From a virus, in IMG/VR virus record IMGVR_UViG_3300044633_000899, positions 211,306-275,305 of that record: DNA of 64,000 nucleotides; one strand, given 5' to 3'. The notes beneath the pieces are model-generated. The model had not been told where the DNA came from. It worked only from the letters and a program-made list of their open reading frames with translations, and searched no databases. The position numbers were made by a program, and so were the translations under genes. Below, piece by piece: positions 9,279-17,181 of the stretch (positions are counted from its first letter, which is position 1; every line of letters begins with the position of its first letter).

Positions 9279-10067
9279 ATGAGTCAATTAATAACAATAA
9301 ATAGTGTATCATATGATGGTGAATTGGCAACAATTTTATTTAAACCAGACAATTCAAATGATGTTATTAATTTTGGTGTTGTTACATTACCGTTTGTATT
9401 TAATTCGGGTTTATTAACACCCCCAAGGGATGTTTATGGTAGTTATACAATATTGGTTGATGGTTCAGATTGTTCAAAAATTATGAATGTACCTAGACCA
9501 ACACCCACACCAACACCAACGGTAACACCCACTCGGACTGTTACCCCAACACCTACGACAACACCGACACCAACACCAACAAACGATCCGTGTCCAACAA
9601 AGACACCGACACCAACACCGACCTCAACACCACAACCAACAAGAACCCCCACAAGGACACCAACACCGACACCAACGTCAAGTCCGTGTAAAACACCTAC
9701 GCCAACACCGACACCAACAACAAGTTTGTTGCCGTCATCGTCTGGTATTTATTTTGGTAAATTTAGTGGTTCAACAATAACAAGTGGTAATGTGTCAACG
9801 TTTACTTTTGTTTTAACAAACAACCCGACAAATTCATATGTTACATTTCAAACTGGAAGTGCGTATGGATATATTTTAATACCAATATCATTATCACAAC
9901 CAACAGGATTTAGAGATAGTGATGCTGGTTGTAGTGGATTTAATATACCAATAAATAATATTGGGACAATAATTATAATAGACGGAAATGGTTTCCCAAT
10001 AACATATAATATATATAGAACATTCTATCCATTCTTTGGTGATACAGATTGTTGGTTATGTAATTAA
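9279..10067 (+). CDS. Virion protein with Pro-Thr linker (PTPTPT)
   Basis: The 262-residue protein has an N-terminal beta-rich domain (about 1-72), a linker of about 80 residues made almost only of Pro and Thr with Cys-containing breaks (NDPCPTK, SSPCKT), and a C-terminal beta domain (about 155-262) with three further Cys (AGCSGF, TDCWLC). The linker repeats PTPTPTPT and is mucin-like, so it should be extended and could be O-glycosylated. Similar linkers occur in the protein ending at 15893 and in the tail sheath. It is likely a fiber or decoration protein; function is inferred from composition and position. Confidence 0.65.
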   Translation: MSQLITINSVSYDGELATILFKPDNSNDVINFGVVTLPFVFNSGLLTPPRDVYGSYTILVDGSDCSKIMNVPRPTPTPTPTVTPTRTVTPTPTTTPTPTPTNDPCPTKTPTPTPTSTPQPTRTPTRTPTPTPTSSPCKTPTPTPTPTTSLLPSSSGIYFGKFSGSTITSGNVSTFTFVLTNNPTNSYVTFQTGSAYGYILIPISLSQPTGFRDSDAGCSGFNIPINNIGTIIIIDGNGFPITYNIYRTFYPFFGDTDCWLCN

Positions 10068-10076
10068 AAAATAGAT

Positions 10077-11480
10077 ATGATGAGTTTTTCTTTTTCTGGT
10101 GGAGTTGAGGTGTATGGTTTTATATCACCAACCGATATTACAGATGAATATCCGGTAATAGATCCACTATATGGTATTGACGGATTTAGAAACGTTAACA
10201 CATTATCTGATTTAAATTCAATACCAAATCTAAGAAGACGTGCGGGTATGGTCGTCGGAGTTAGTGGTGGTACTACGTATTACAAACTAAACCCCTCTCC
10301 TTGGAATGGTTCAATTTCAGATTGGTCTCTATTTCAAACTGGTGGTGGTAGTGGTGCGTTTACTGGTGGAACCGTAACTGGTGATACAATTTTCACACAA
10401 GGTGTTACAGCGACAACATTAAACGTTAATGGTATTAACATTACTGGTGATACATATGTTACTGGGGGTACTTACTATACTGGTGGTACTATTGTGTTTG
10501 ATTATAACACAATTGGTAATTTTCCTGTAACAGGTTTAACCGAAGATCTTAACAACGCAATTGCCGGACTTGCTGAGACCGATGAATTGACAATTGAGTT
10601 AGACGTTTTAACAAATAAAATAAGATTAAAAGATATTGTCGCAGCAGGTAGTGGTGGTACTAGAACGTTTCAAGGTGATATTGTTGTTGATGGTTTATTA
10701 AACATAAACACAATTGGTTCTGGAATACCTATAATTAATTTAGGTTTAGATAATACAAATCAAGTTGTAACTGGTGCTACAGATCAAATTGTAACGATAA
10801 CTGGGGGTACAAATATAGAAATTAATGGGTCTTATCCAAATTTCGGTATTGATTATACTGGTCAAACAACATTTGATTATTTACCAATAAGTGGTGGTAC
10901 TGTAACTGGTGATACAATATTTACAAGTGGTTTAACTGCAACAACATTAAATGTAAACGGTATTATCATTACTGGTGATACATATGTTACTGGTGGAACA
11001 TATTACACTGGTGGTACAATTATTTTTGACTATAACACAGGGGGTGATTTTCCTGTATCAGGTTTAACTGAAGATCTTAATATCGCAATCGCTGGTCTTG
11101 CCGAAACCGATGAACTAACAATTGAGTTAGATATTACAACAAATAAAATAAGATTAAAGGATGTTGTTGCACCAGGTAGTGGTAACACAAGAACTTTTCA
11201 AGGTGACATTATTATTGAGAGTGGATTAACGGCAACAACAGCATTTATTATATACACACAATGGACGTTGGATTTTATGGATTCATTGGATCTTGAGATT
11301 TACGCACCTAACGATATTTCAATTGATAGTATTATTAATTTGGTTAATAGTCCAACAACAACAATATTAGTTAATAATTTACCATACACACCAACAACAT
11401 TAATTACTAGTGGTGATAAAATTAATGTAACAACCGATATTAACTCGGTTATTCAATTTAATATAACAAACTATTTATAA
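10077..11480 (+). CDS. Tail fiber protein with duplicated GDT modules
   Basis: The 467-residue protein has two copies of a module: first GGTVTGDTIFT, TLNVNGI and TGDTYVTGGTYYTGGTI, then GLAETDELTIELD with RTFQGDI. The copies start near nt 10363 and 10885. Such modules are typical of beta-structured phage fiber shafts. The C-terminal 75 residues (WTLDFMDSLDLEIY, ITSGDKINVTTDINSV) form a domain that recurs at the end of the next gene. ATG codons at 10077 and 10080 are both possible starts. It begins a run of closely spaced or overlapping structural genes that continues to 12697. Confidence 0.7.
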   Translation: MMSFSFSGGVEVYGFISPTDITDEYPVIDPLYGIDGFRNVNTLSDLNSIPNLRRRAGMVVGVSGGTTYYKLNPSPWNGSISDWSLFQTGGGSGAFTGGTVTGDTIFTQGVTATTLNVNGINITGDTYVTGGTYYTGGTIVFDYNTIGNFPVTGLTEDLNNAIAGLAETDELTIELDVLTNKIRLKDIVAAGSGGTRTFQGDIVVDGLLNINTIGSGIPIINLGLDNTNQVVTGATDQIVTITGGTNIEINGSYPNFGIDYTGQTTFDYLPISGGTVTGDTIFTSGLTATTLNVNGIIITGDTYVTGGTYYTGGTIIFDYNTGGDFPVSGLTEDLNIAIAGLAETDELTIELDITTNKIRLKDVVAPGSGNTRTFQGDIIIESGLTATTAFIIYTQWTLDFMDSLDLEIYAPNDISIDSIINLVNSPTTTILVNNLPYTPTTLITSGDKINVTTDINSVIQFNITNYL

Positions 11481-11483
11481 TAT

Positions 11484-12278
11484 ATGTCAACAAGAACAAT
11501 ACATTGGACGGAGGATACTAAAACGATGAAAATAAGGACAGATGTTCCGGGTTTTTTTATTGAGTTTGGACAACAAATGGTGATTAGAGTTAAAAATGAT
11601 ACAGAAAATTTAATCCCACCTAGTACTGTTGTTTATTTAAATGGGTCTCAAACATTCCCCACTTTGGAAATCGCCGATTACTCTTCCTATCTAACATCTG
11701 AAGGAACGTTAGGATTTGTTGCACATAATATGAATGGTAATACCGATGGTTACGTTGTAACAAAAGGGATCTTGAGAAATGTTGATTTAAGTGATTTTTC
11801 AGATGGTAATGAAATTTACTTGTATACAGGTGGAACATTTACGACAACTAAACCAATTGCGCCACTTCCAGAGGTTTACCTTGGAACTGTAATTAAATCT
11901 GGTGTTAATGGTATTTTAAATGTTGATATTAATCTTGGTTTTGAACTTGAAGAATTGCATAACATAAAAATAACCAACCCAACTAATGGTGATGTATTAA
12001 CTTGGGACACCGATGAGTCTGTTTGGACAAATAAAACTGTCGGTAGTGTTAGTGGTAGTACTAGTTGGACAATAGATTTTATGGACTCAAATAGTATTGA
12101 TATTTATACCACAACAAATTTTAGAATCACATCAATTAACAATATTAAAAACACACCAATTATTAATATTTTAGTTAATGATAATAATTATACATTAGAC
12201 CAACAAATATCAAGTGGTGATAAAATCACAATAACATCGGATATAAATTCGGTTGTATTATTAAACATAGAGGAATAA
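11484..12278 (+). CDS. Structural protein, fiber-associated
   Basis: The 264-residue protein has a unique beta-rich N-terminal part (about 1-160: GQQMVIRVKNDTENLIPPS, NEIYLYTGGTFTTTKP), the kind of domain found in some phage capsid/tail decoration proteins. A C-terminal domain (about 190-264: WTIDFMDSNSIDIY, ISSGDKITITSDINSVV) is homologous to the end of the preceding protein. It lies 3 bases after that gene and overlaps the next by one base (TAATG), so all three are probably expressed together as parts of one appendage. Confidence 0.55.
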   Translation: MSTRTIHWTEDTKTMKIRTDVPGFFIEFGQQMVIRVKNDTENLIPPSTVVYLNGSQTFPTLEIADYSSYLTSEGTLGFVAHNMNGNTDGYVVTKGILRNVDLSDFSDGNEIYLYTGGTFTTTKPIAPLPEVYLGTVIKSGVNGILNVDINLGFELEELHNIKITNPTNGDVLTWDTDESVWTNKTVGSVSGSTSWTIDFMDSNSIDIYTTTNFRITSINNIKNTPIINILVNDNNYTLDQQISSGDKITITSDINSVVLLNIEE

Positions 12279-12697
12279 TGAATAATTTATATTTTAAAGC
12301 AAAACCACAAGTTACACCTTTTACTGGGGGTACAATCGCAAATTTAACGGTAACCGGTAATACAATTGTTGATGGATTAACAGCCAACACACTAAATGTT
12401 AACGGTATTAATATTACTGGTGATACGTATGTTACTGGTGGGACATATAATTTTACTGGAGACACATTAATATTAGAAAGAAATGATGGTAATAATGTAC
12501 CAATAACTGGATTTACATATGAAAGACAAAGTGATTATGTTTATCCGTATCATTATTCAGGTACAGCACCACTATATACCTTAACTTCAACATCAAATTG
12601 GATAATAAAAAGAGTTAATTTTACAACACCAGGTTCACCAATAACTCAATCTGCTATTGGTTCATGGGATAATAGATATACATTAACATATTCATAA
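12278..12697 (+). CDS. Short fiber-like protein
   Basis: The 139-residue product carries one copy of the fiber module (TPFTGGTIANLTVTGN, TLNVNGINITGDTYVTGG) followed by a C-terminal beta domain with many aromatic residues (YERQSDYVYPYHYSG). It looks like a truncated relative of the proteins at 10077 and 19371. Its start overlaps the previous stop by one base. Confidence 0.55.
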   Translation: MNNLYFKAKPQVTPFTGGTIANLTVTGNTIVDGLTANTLNVNGINITGDTYVTGGTYNFTGDTLILERNDGNNVPITGFTYERQSDYVYPYHYSGTAPLYTLTSTSNWIIKRVNFTTPGSPITQSAIGSWDNRYTLTYS

Positions 12698-12710
12698 AAA
12701 ATAAAATAAA

Positions 12711-12893
12711 ATGGAAAGAAAATTTAGTTTTGTAATAAATTGTACTGACGGTGATAATTATGCACTTGTTATGTCGTGTTGGAAATTAGATGAGGATGGG
12801 AATCGTCTTGACCGACAATCTGAAACCAAAACACAAATCAGTTTAGAAAACTGTTTTATTGAACAAAAAATATTCGTTGACAAATGGCTTTAA
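12711..12893 (+). CDS. Small conserved protein, first of duplicated pair
   Basis: This 60-residue soluble protein (MERKFSFVINCTD...) is close to the product of 14030-14212. It overlaps the following beta-helix gene by 10 bases, an arrangement exactly repeated in the second copy. The invariant pairing suggests a dedicated partner or chaperone for that protein (inference). No known family is recognised. Confidence 0.6.
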   Translation: MERKFSFVINCTDGDNYALVMSCWKLDEDGNRLDRQSETKTQISLENCFIEQKIFVDKWL

Positions 12894-14002
12894 AATATCC
12901 CTTAGCGAGTGGAGTATGGTCTAATGCTCTTAACTGGAATGGTGGTACAGTACCTATTGCTGGTGATGATGTAAGGGCAAATGGTTTTACAGTCACAATA
13001 GATGTAGATATAAATGTATTACAGATATCTAATAATCAATTATTGCCAGCTGCTGCTAATGGTTCTTTTGTTGTTAGTACAAATAGAACTTTGACTTGTG
13101 ATATTATTGCTGGGGGTGTTACTTGTTTATCATCAACAGTTGGTAATACGGTAAATATTATTGGTAATATATCTCAAGGTTCTTCCTTTGGTGTATTTGG
13201 AGTATATTTTACTAATGCGGGTTCTATCTTAAATGTAACAGGAAATATTGTTGCACCATCGGGAGGTGGTGGTTCACCATGTAGTTTAAATTCAAGTGGT
13301 AGAGTTAACTTTGTTGGTAATGCAAATGCGGGTCCAGGTACTCCTAGTAATGGTGTTGCTATTAATATAACAGCAAGTGGTATTTTAACATTTACTGGAA
13401 ATGCTACAGGGGGTGGTTCAACGGCTGGTTCTTTTGGGATTTTGTGTGTTGGTAACTCAACGTTAAATGGAACTATAAATGGTGGTACTAACGCCCTTTC
13501 ATTTGGTGTTAGGTTAACTGGTGGTGTTCATACCGTAAATTCCGATTGTTTTGGTGGTGGTGTCGCTGGTTCAAATGCTTGTGTCGTATCAACATCTACC
13601 GCAACATTTAACGGTAATATATTTGGTTCAACATCATCAACATCTTTTGGTTTACAAGTTCTTGACACAGCATCAAATGTTGTAATTTCAACAATGACAT
13701 TCAGTACAAATGGTGGTTCACCAGTTAATGGATTCGTTAAGTTTAAGAACACAGCGCCAACAATTACAGTAAGAAAACAAAATAACACAAATCAAACACT
13801 TGTTGATCCCTCAACAACTGATATTCCAGTAATTGGTGATGTTAGAGACGGAGTAAGTTATGCAAGTGGGTCATTAACTGGTACTTTGAAAGTACCTTCA
13901 CCTCTAAATGTTGCTCTTGGAGTACCTACTGATAACACAGTAGGCTCTGCGGTTATTACAGTTGGTGATATGGGTACGTTATTAGCGTCATTTCAAATAT
14001 AA
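12884..14002 (+). CDS. Beta-helix-like surface protein, copy 1
   Basis: The 372-residue protein begins with WSNALNWNGGTVPIAGDDV, an N-terminal motif common in large bacterial surface beta-helix proteins. It continues with Gly/Asn/Thr-rich repeats of the form TFTGNATGG, SGRVNFVGN and ATFNGNIFGS that should form a right-handed beta-solenoid. The C-terminal 80 residues (VRKQNNTNQTLVDPSTTDI through TVGSAVITVGDMG) are nearly identical to those of copy 2. It is likely an adhesin or fiber tip. The solenoid part differs more between copies than the ends do. Confidence 0.65.
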   Translation: MALKYPLASGVWSNALNWNGGTVPIAGDDVRANGFTVTIDVDINVLQISNNQLLPAAANGSFVVSTNRTLTCDIIAGGVTCLSSTVGNTVNIIGNISQGSSFGVFGVYFTNAGSILNVTGNIVAPSGGGGSPCSLNSSGRVNFVGNANAGPGTPSNGVAINITASGILTFTGNATGGGSTAGSFGILCVGNSTLNGTINGGTNALSFGVRLTGGVHTVNSDCFGGGVAGSNACVVSTSTATFNGNIFGSTSSTSFGLQVLDTASNVVISTMTFSTNGGSPVNGFVKFKNTAPTITVRKQNNTNQTLVDPSTTDIPVIGDVRDGVSYASGSLTGTLKVPSPLNVALGVPTDNTVGSAVITVGDMGTLLASFQI

Positions 14003-14029
14003 AAATAAAATTAATACATATAAAATAAA

Positions 14030-14212
14030 ATGGAAAGAAAATTTAGTTTTGTAATTAACTGCACGGATGTTGACAATTACGCTTTAGTATGTTCAAGTTG
14101 GAAATTAGATAATGAGGGAAACCGAATTGACCAACAATCTGAAACCAAAACACAAATTAGTCTTGAAGAGACATTTATTGAACAAAAAATATTTACAGAA
14201 AAATGGCTTTAA
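14030..14212 (+). CDS. Small conserved protein, second of duplicated pair
   Basis: The 60-residue paralogue of the product of 12711-12893 has the same length and the same start and end (MERKFSFVINCTD, FIEQKIF..KWL). It overlaps the following gene by 10 bases. Substitutions are spread through the centre. The function is unknown, but it is tied to the downstream beta-helix protein. Confidence 0.6.
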   Translation: MERKFSFVINCTDVDNYALVCSSWKLDNEGNRIDQQSETKTQISLEETFIEQKIFTEKWL

Positions 14213-15387
14213 AATATCCTTTAGCAAATGGTGTATGGTCTAACGCTGCAAATTGGAATGGTGGAACTTTACCAGTTCCTGGTGACGATGTAAGGGCTAA
14301 TGGTTTTACCGTTACAATTGACGTTGATATAGATGTTTTACAAATTGCCACCGTCGCATTAGCACCCGCTGTTGCTGGTGGTACATTTACTGTGAGTACT
14401 AATCGTAATATAACAGCCAACATTAATGCTGGAAGTAGTAGTTGTTTAACATCAGCGAGTGGTGTCATTGTAAATGTTATTGGTAACATAAATGCTGGTA
14501 GTGGGAATGTAATACATGGTATAAATTTTACTAATGCGGGTTCTATATTAAATGTAACAGGAAACGTTACCGCTGGTAGTTCTGTAAATAATCAGTCTGG
14601 AATTAATTCATCTGGTACTGTTAACTTTATTGGAAACGCTACAGGTTCTGCTGTTGGTTTTGGTTCTTCAGCAATTAATATAGGTACAAGTGGAATATTA
14701 AATTTTACAGGAACCGCTACAGGTGGAAATGCTGGTAATACATCTTACGCTATTTTAACTGCTGGTAATGGTACATATAATGGAACTATAACTGGTGGTG
14801 GTGCTGGAGGTTCAGTTGGTGTTAGAATAACTGCTGGTGTTCATACTATTAATTCTGATTGTTTTGGTGGTACTGGTGCCCTTTCACATGGTGTTCAAAT
14901 GTTAACATCTACAGCAACATTCAACGGTAATATATTTGCTGGTAGTGTTACTAATTCACAAGCCGTTTTAATATCAACATCTACCGCAACATTTAATGGT
15001 AATATATTTGGTTCAACATCATCATTATCTTTAGGTCTTAGTGTGTCTGATACCGCATCAAATGTTGTTATTTCAACGATGACACTCAGTACAAATGGTG
15101 GTTTACCAGTTAATGGATTCGTTAAGTTTAAAAATACAGCACCTACAATTACGGTAAGAAAAGCAAACAATACAAACCAAACACTTGTTGACCCCTCAAC
15201 AACTGATATACCAGTAATTGGTGATGTTAGAGATGGTATAGTTTACGCAAGCGGCTCATTAACAGGAACATTAAAAGTTCCACCAGTCAATGCTGTAAGT
15301 GTGGGTGTTCCAAATGATAATACGGTAGGTACTGCGGTTATTGATATAAATGATATGGGAGCATTACTGGCTAGTTATGTTGCGTGA
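14203..15387 (+). CDS. Beta-helix-like surface protein, copy 2
   Basis: The 394-residue paralogue of the protein at 12884 shares the head (WSNAANWNGGTLPVPGDDV) and the almost identical tail, while its solenoid repeats differ (NAGSGNVIHGINFTNAGS, ATFNGNIFAGSV, ATFNGNIFGSTS). Having two related but diverged solenoids suggests two receptor-binding variants (inference). Its stop overlaps the ATG of the following gene by one base. Confidence 0.65.
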   Translation: MALKYPLANGVWSNAANWNGGTLPVPGDDVRANGFTVTIDVDIDVLQIATVALAPAVAGGTFTVSTNRNITANINAGSSSCLTSASGVIVNVIGNINAGSGNVIHGINFTNAGSILNVTGNVTAGSSVNNQSGINSSGTVNFIGNATGSAVGFGSSAINIGTSGILNFTGTATGGNAGNTSYAILTAGNGTYNGTITGGGAGGSVGVRITAGVHTINSDCFGGTGALSHGVQMLTSTATFNGNIFAGSVTNSQAVLISTSTATFNGNIFGSTSSLSLGLSVSDTASNVVISTMTLSTNGGLPVNGFVKFKNTAPTITVRKANNTNQTLVDPSTTDIPVIGDVRDGIVYASGSLTGTLKVPPVNAVSVGVPNDNTVGTAVIDINDMGALLASYVA

Positions 15388-15893
15388 TGATGATAACGAT
15401 AACAGGATCAACAGGAATAGGACCATACCAAGTTCAAGTTTGTGATATAACAAACACAACTTGTATTATTGTAACTGGTTCAACAACAATACCCCCCAGT
15501 TTTACATTTGATGTTCCATCACCATTAGATGGTGTGTCGTCATTGTTAGTTAAAATTATTGATTCAAATGGGTGTGAGGTGTTCCAAGTTTATTCTTGTC
15601 CCCCAACACCGACACCAACACCAAGTGTTACCCCCACACCTACCCCAACACCTACAAACTTATGTTATTGTATCACAGTTCAAAACAGTGGTGTTACAGA
15701 TGGTTATTTTGATTATGTTGATTGTAATAGTAATCAACAAACAAATGTTTTAGTTCAAGGTGGTGTAACGTATTATACTTGTGGTGTCAATCCTACAAAT
15801 GAAATAAATGTTATAACAACTGTTGGTGGTTTATGTGATTCAAACCAATCTTGTCCGACACCAACTTGTACACCAACACCATCAACAACTTAA
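15387..15893 (+). CDS. Small Cys-rich virion protein with PTPTPT linker
   Basis: The product has about 168 residues. An N-terminal beta domain of about 70 residues carries Cys pairs (QVCDITNTTC, NGCEVF). It is followed by the linker [20 protein letters not shown], a second small domain (CYCITVQNSGV, YTCGVNPTNE) and a short Cys/Pro/Thr tail. This parallels the architecture of the protein at 9279. The start may be GTG 15384, ATG 15387 or ATG 15390; ATG 15387 overlaps the upstream TGA by one base and is preferred. It is likely a fiber accessory protein. Confidence 0.55.
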   Translation: MMITITGSTGIGPYQVQVCDITNTTCIIVTGSTTIPPSFTFDVPSPLDGVSSLLVKIIDSNGCEVFQVYSCPPTPTPTPSVTPTPTPTPTNLCYCITVQNSGVTDGYFDYVDCNSNQQTNVLVQGGVTYYTCGVNPTNEINVITTVGGLCDSNQSCPTPTCTPTPSTT

Positions 15894-15936
15894 TTATTCA
15901 CAAACAAATATTATTTTTTATATTTTAAAATAAAAA

Positions 15937-17181
15937 ATGTCAACAATATTTGTTCAGATAGCATCGTATAGAGATCCCCAACTTAAAATAACAGTTGAGG
16001 ATATGATTAATCAATCAAAACACCCAGAAAATTTACGTATTGGTATTTGTAATCAGTATTCACCAGATGATGAATTTAACATTGACCAATATCAAGATGA
16101 CCCAAGGTTTAGAATTGATAATGTTCTTTATACCGAATCAAAAGGTGTTTGTTGGGCTCGTCATATGGTACAACAAAGGTATAGTGGTGAAACGTATACG
16201 TTACAGATTGATTCACATATGCGTTTTGAGAAAAACTGGGATGAGGAATTAATTAATATGATTGTTGGTTTACAAAACAAAGGTGTTAAAAAACCATTGT
16301 TAACTGGTTATGTATCATCTTTTGATCCAGATAATGACCCAAAGGGTAGAGTTGTGGATCCGTGGAGAATGGTATTTGATAGATTCACACCAGAGGGTTG
16401 TGTTTTCTTTTTACCAGAAGTTATTCCAAACTGGAAGGAATTAAAAGAACCAATACCCGCAAGATTTTATTCGGCACATTTTTGTTTTACATTAGGTAAA
16501 TTTTCAGAGGAAGTTCAACACGATTCGGAATACTACTTTCACGGTGAGGAGATTTCAATTGCGGTTAGAGCGTTTACTTATGGGTATGATTTATACCATC
16601 CGCATAAAGTTTTGGTTTGGCATGAATATCTCAGATCTAACAGAGTAAAATGTTGGGATGATGATAAGGTGTGGTACAAAAAGAATGACGCGTCACACAA
16701 AAGAAATAGAGAATTATTTGGTATTGATGGTGAAAAGTTTTCTGGTGATACGTCACAATATTTTGGTACAGAAAGAACTTTAAGTGATTATGAAAAATAC
16801 GCGGGAATTTTATTTGAGAAACGTGCGGTACAACAATATACATTAGACAAACAATATCCACCAAATCCATATAATTTCAATAATGATGATGAATGGAAAA
16901 ATTCTTTTTTAAGAATATTTAAACATTGTATTGATTTATCTTTTGATCTTGTTAAAGAAACCGATTATGATTTTTGGGTTGTTGCGTTTCATAATGAAAA
17001 AGACGAAACATTATTTAGACAAGACGCACAAACGGATGAGATTAATAGAATGATGAAAGATAAAGATGGGTATTGTAAAATTTGGAGAGAATTTAATGCA
17101 ACAGAAAAACCTAAATATTGGGTGGTTTGGCCACATAGTACATCAAAAGGTTGGTGCGATAGAATAACAGGAAATTTATGA
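15937..17181 (+). CDS. GlcNAc-transferase-like glycosyltransferase
   Basis: The 414-residue protein has a GT-A fold signature: FVQIASYRDPQL at the N-terminus, then KGVCWARHMVQQRYSGE and LQIDSHMRFEKNWDEELI, where DSH stands for the metal-binding DxD-type motif. Together they match the GlcNAc family (PF11397), whose members transfer N-acetylglucosamine to hydroxylated Pro/Thr/Ser residues in eukaryotic Skp1-like targets. Distal motifs YFHGEEISIAVRAFTYGYD and HPHKVLVWHEY are also typical. It overlaps the next glycosyltransferase by 4 bases. Lying next to a gene for a Pro-Thr-linker virion protein, it may glycosylate that class of proteins (inference). Confidence 0.75.
   Translation: MSTIFVQIASYRDPQLKITVEDMINQSKHPENLRIGICNQYSPDDEFNIDQYQDDPRFRIDNVLYTESKGVCWARHMVQQRYSGETYTLQIDSHMRFEKNWDEELINMIVGLQNKGVKKPLLTGYVSSFDPDNDPKGRVVDPWRMVFDRFTPEGCVFFLPEVIPNWKELKEPIPARFYSAHFCFTLGKFSEEVQHDSEYYFHGEEISIAVRAFTYGYDLYHPHKVLVWHEYLRSNRVKCWDDDKVWYKKNDASHKRNRELFGIDGEKFSGDTSQYFGTERTLSDYEKYAGILFEKRAVQQYTLDKQYPPNPYNFNNDDEWKNSFLRIFKHCIDLSFDLVKETDYDFWVVAFHNEKDETLFRQDAQTDEINRMMKDKDGYCKIWREFNATEKPKYWVVWPHSTSKGWCDRITGNL

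Larger units (their letters stand above)
12711..15387 (+). repeat. Tandem duplication of a two-gene cassette
   Basis: The unit 12711-14002 (60-residue protein plus beta-helix protein, 10-base overlap) is repeated at 14030-15387 with the same order, overlap and A-rich leader (AAAATAAAATGGAAAGAAAA). N- and C-terminal parts are conserved; the middle of the beta-helix gene has diverged and copy 2 is 22 residues longer. Confidence 0.9.

Noticed and set aside
9443-9652. Antisense Val/Gly-rich ORF over the PTPTPT linker
   Set aside because: It is the complement of the ACACCAACA repeats, without a promoter or leader.
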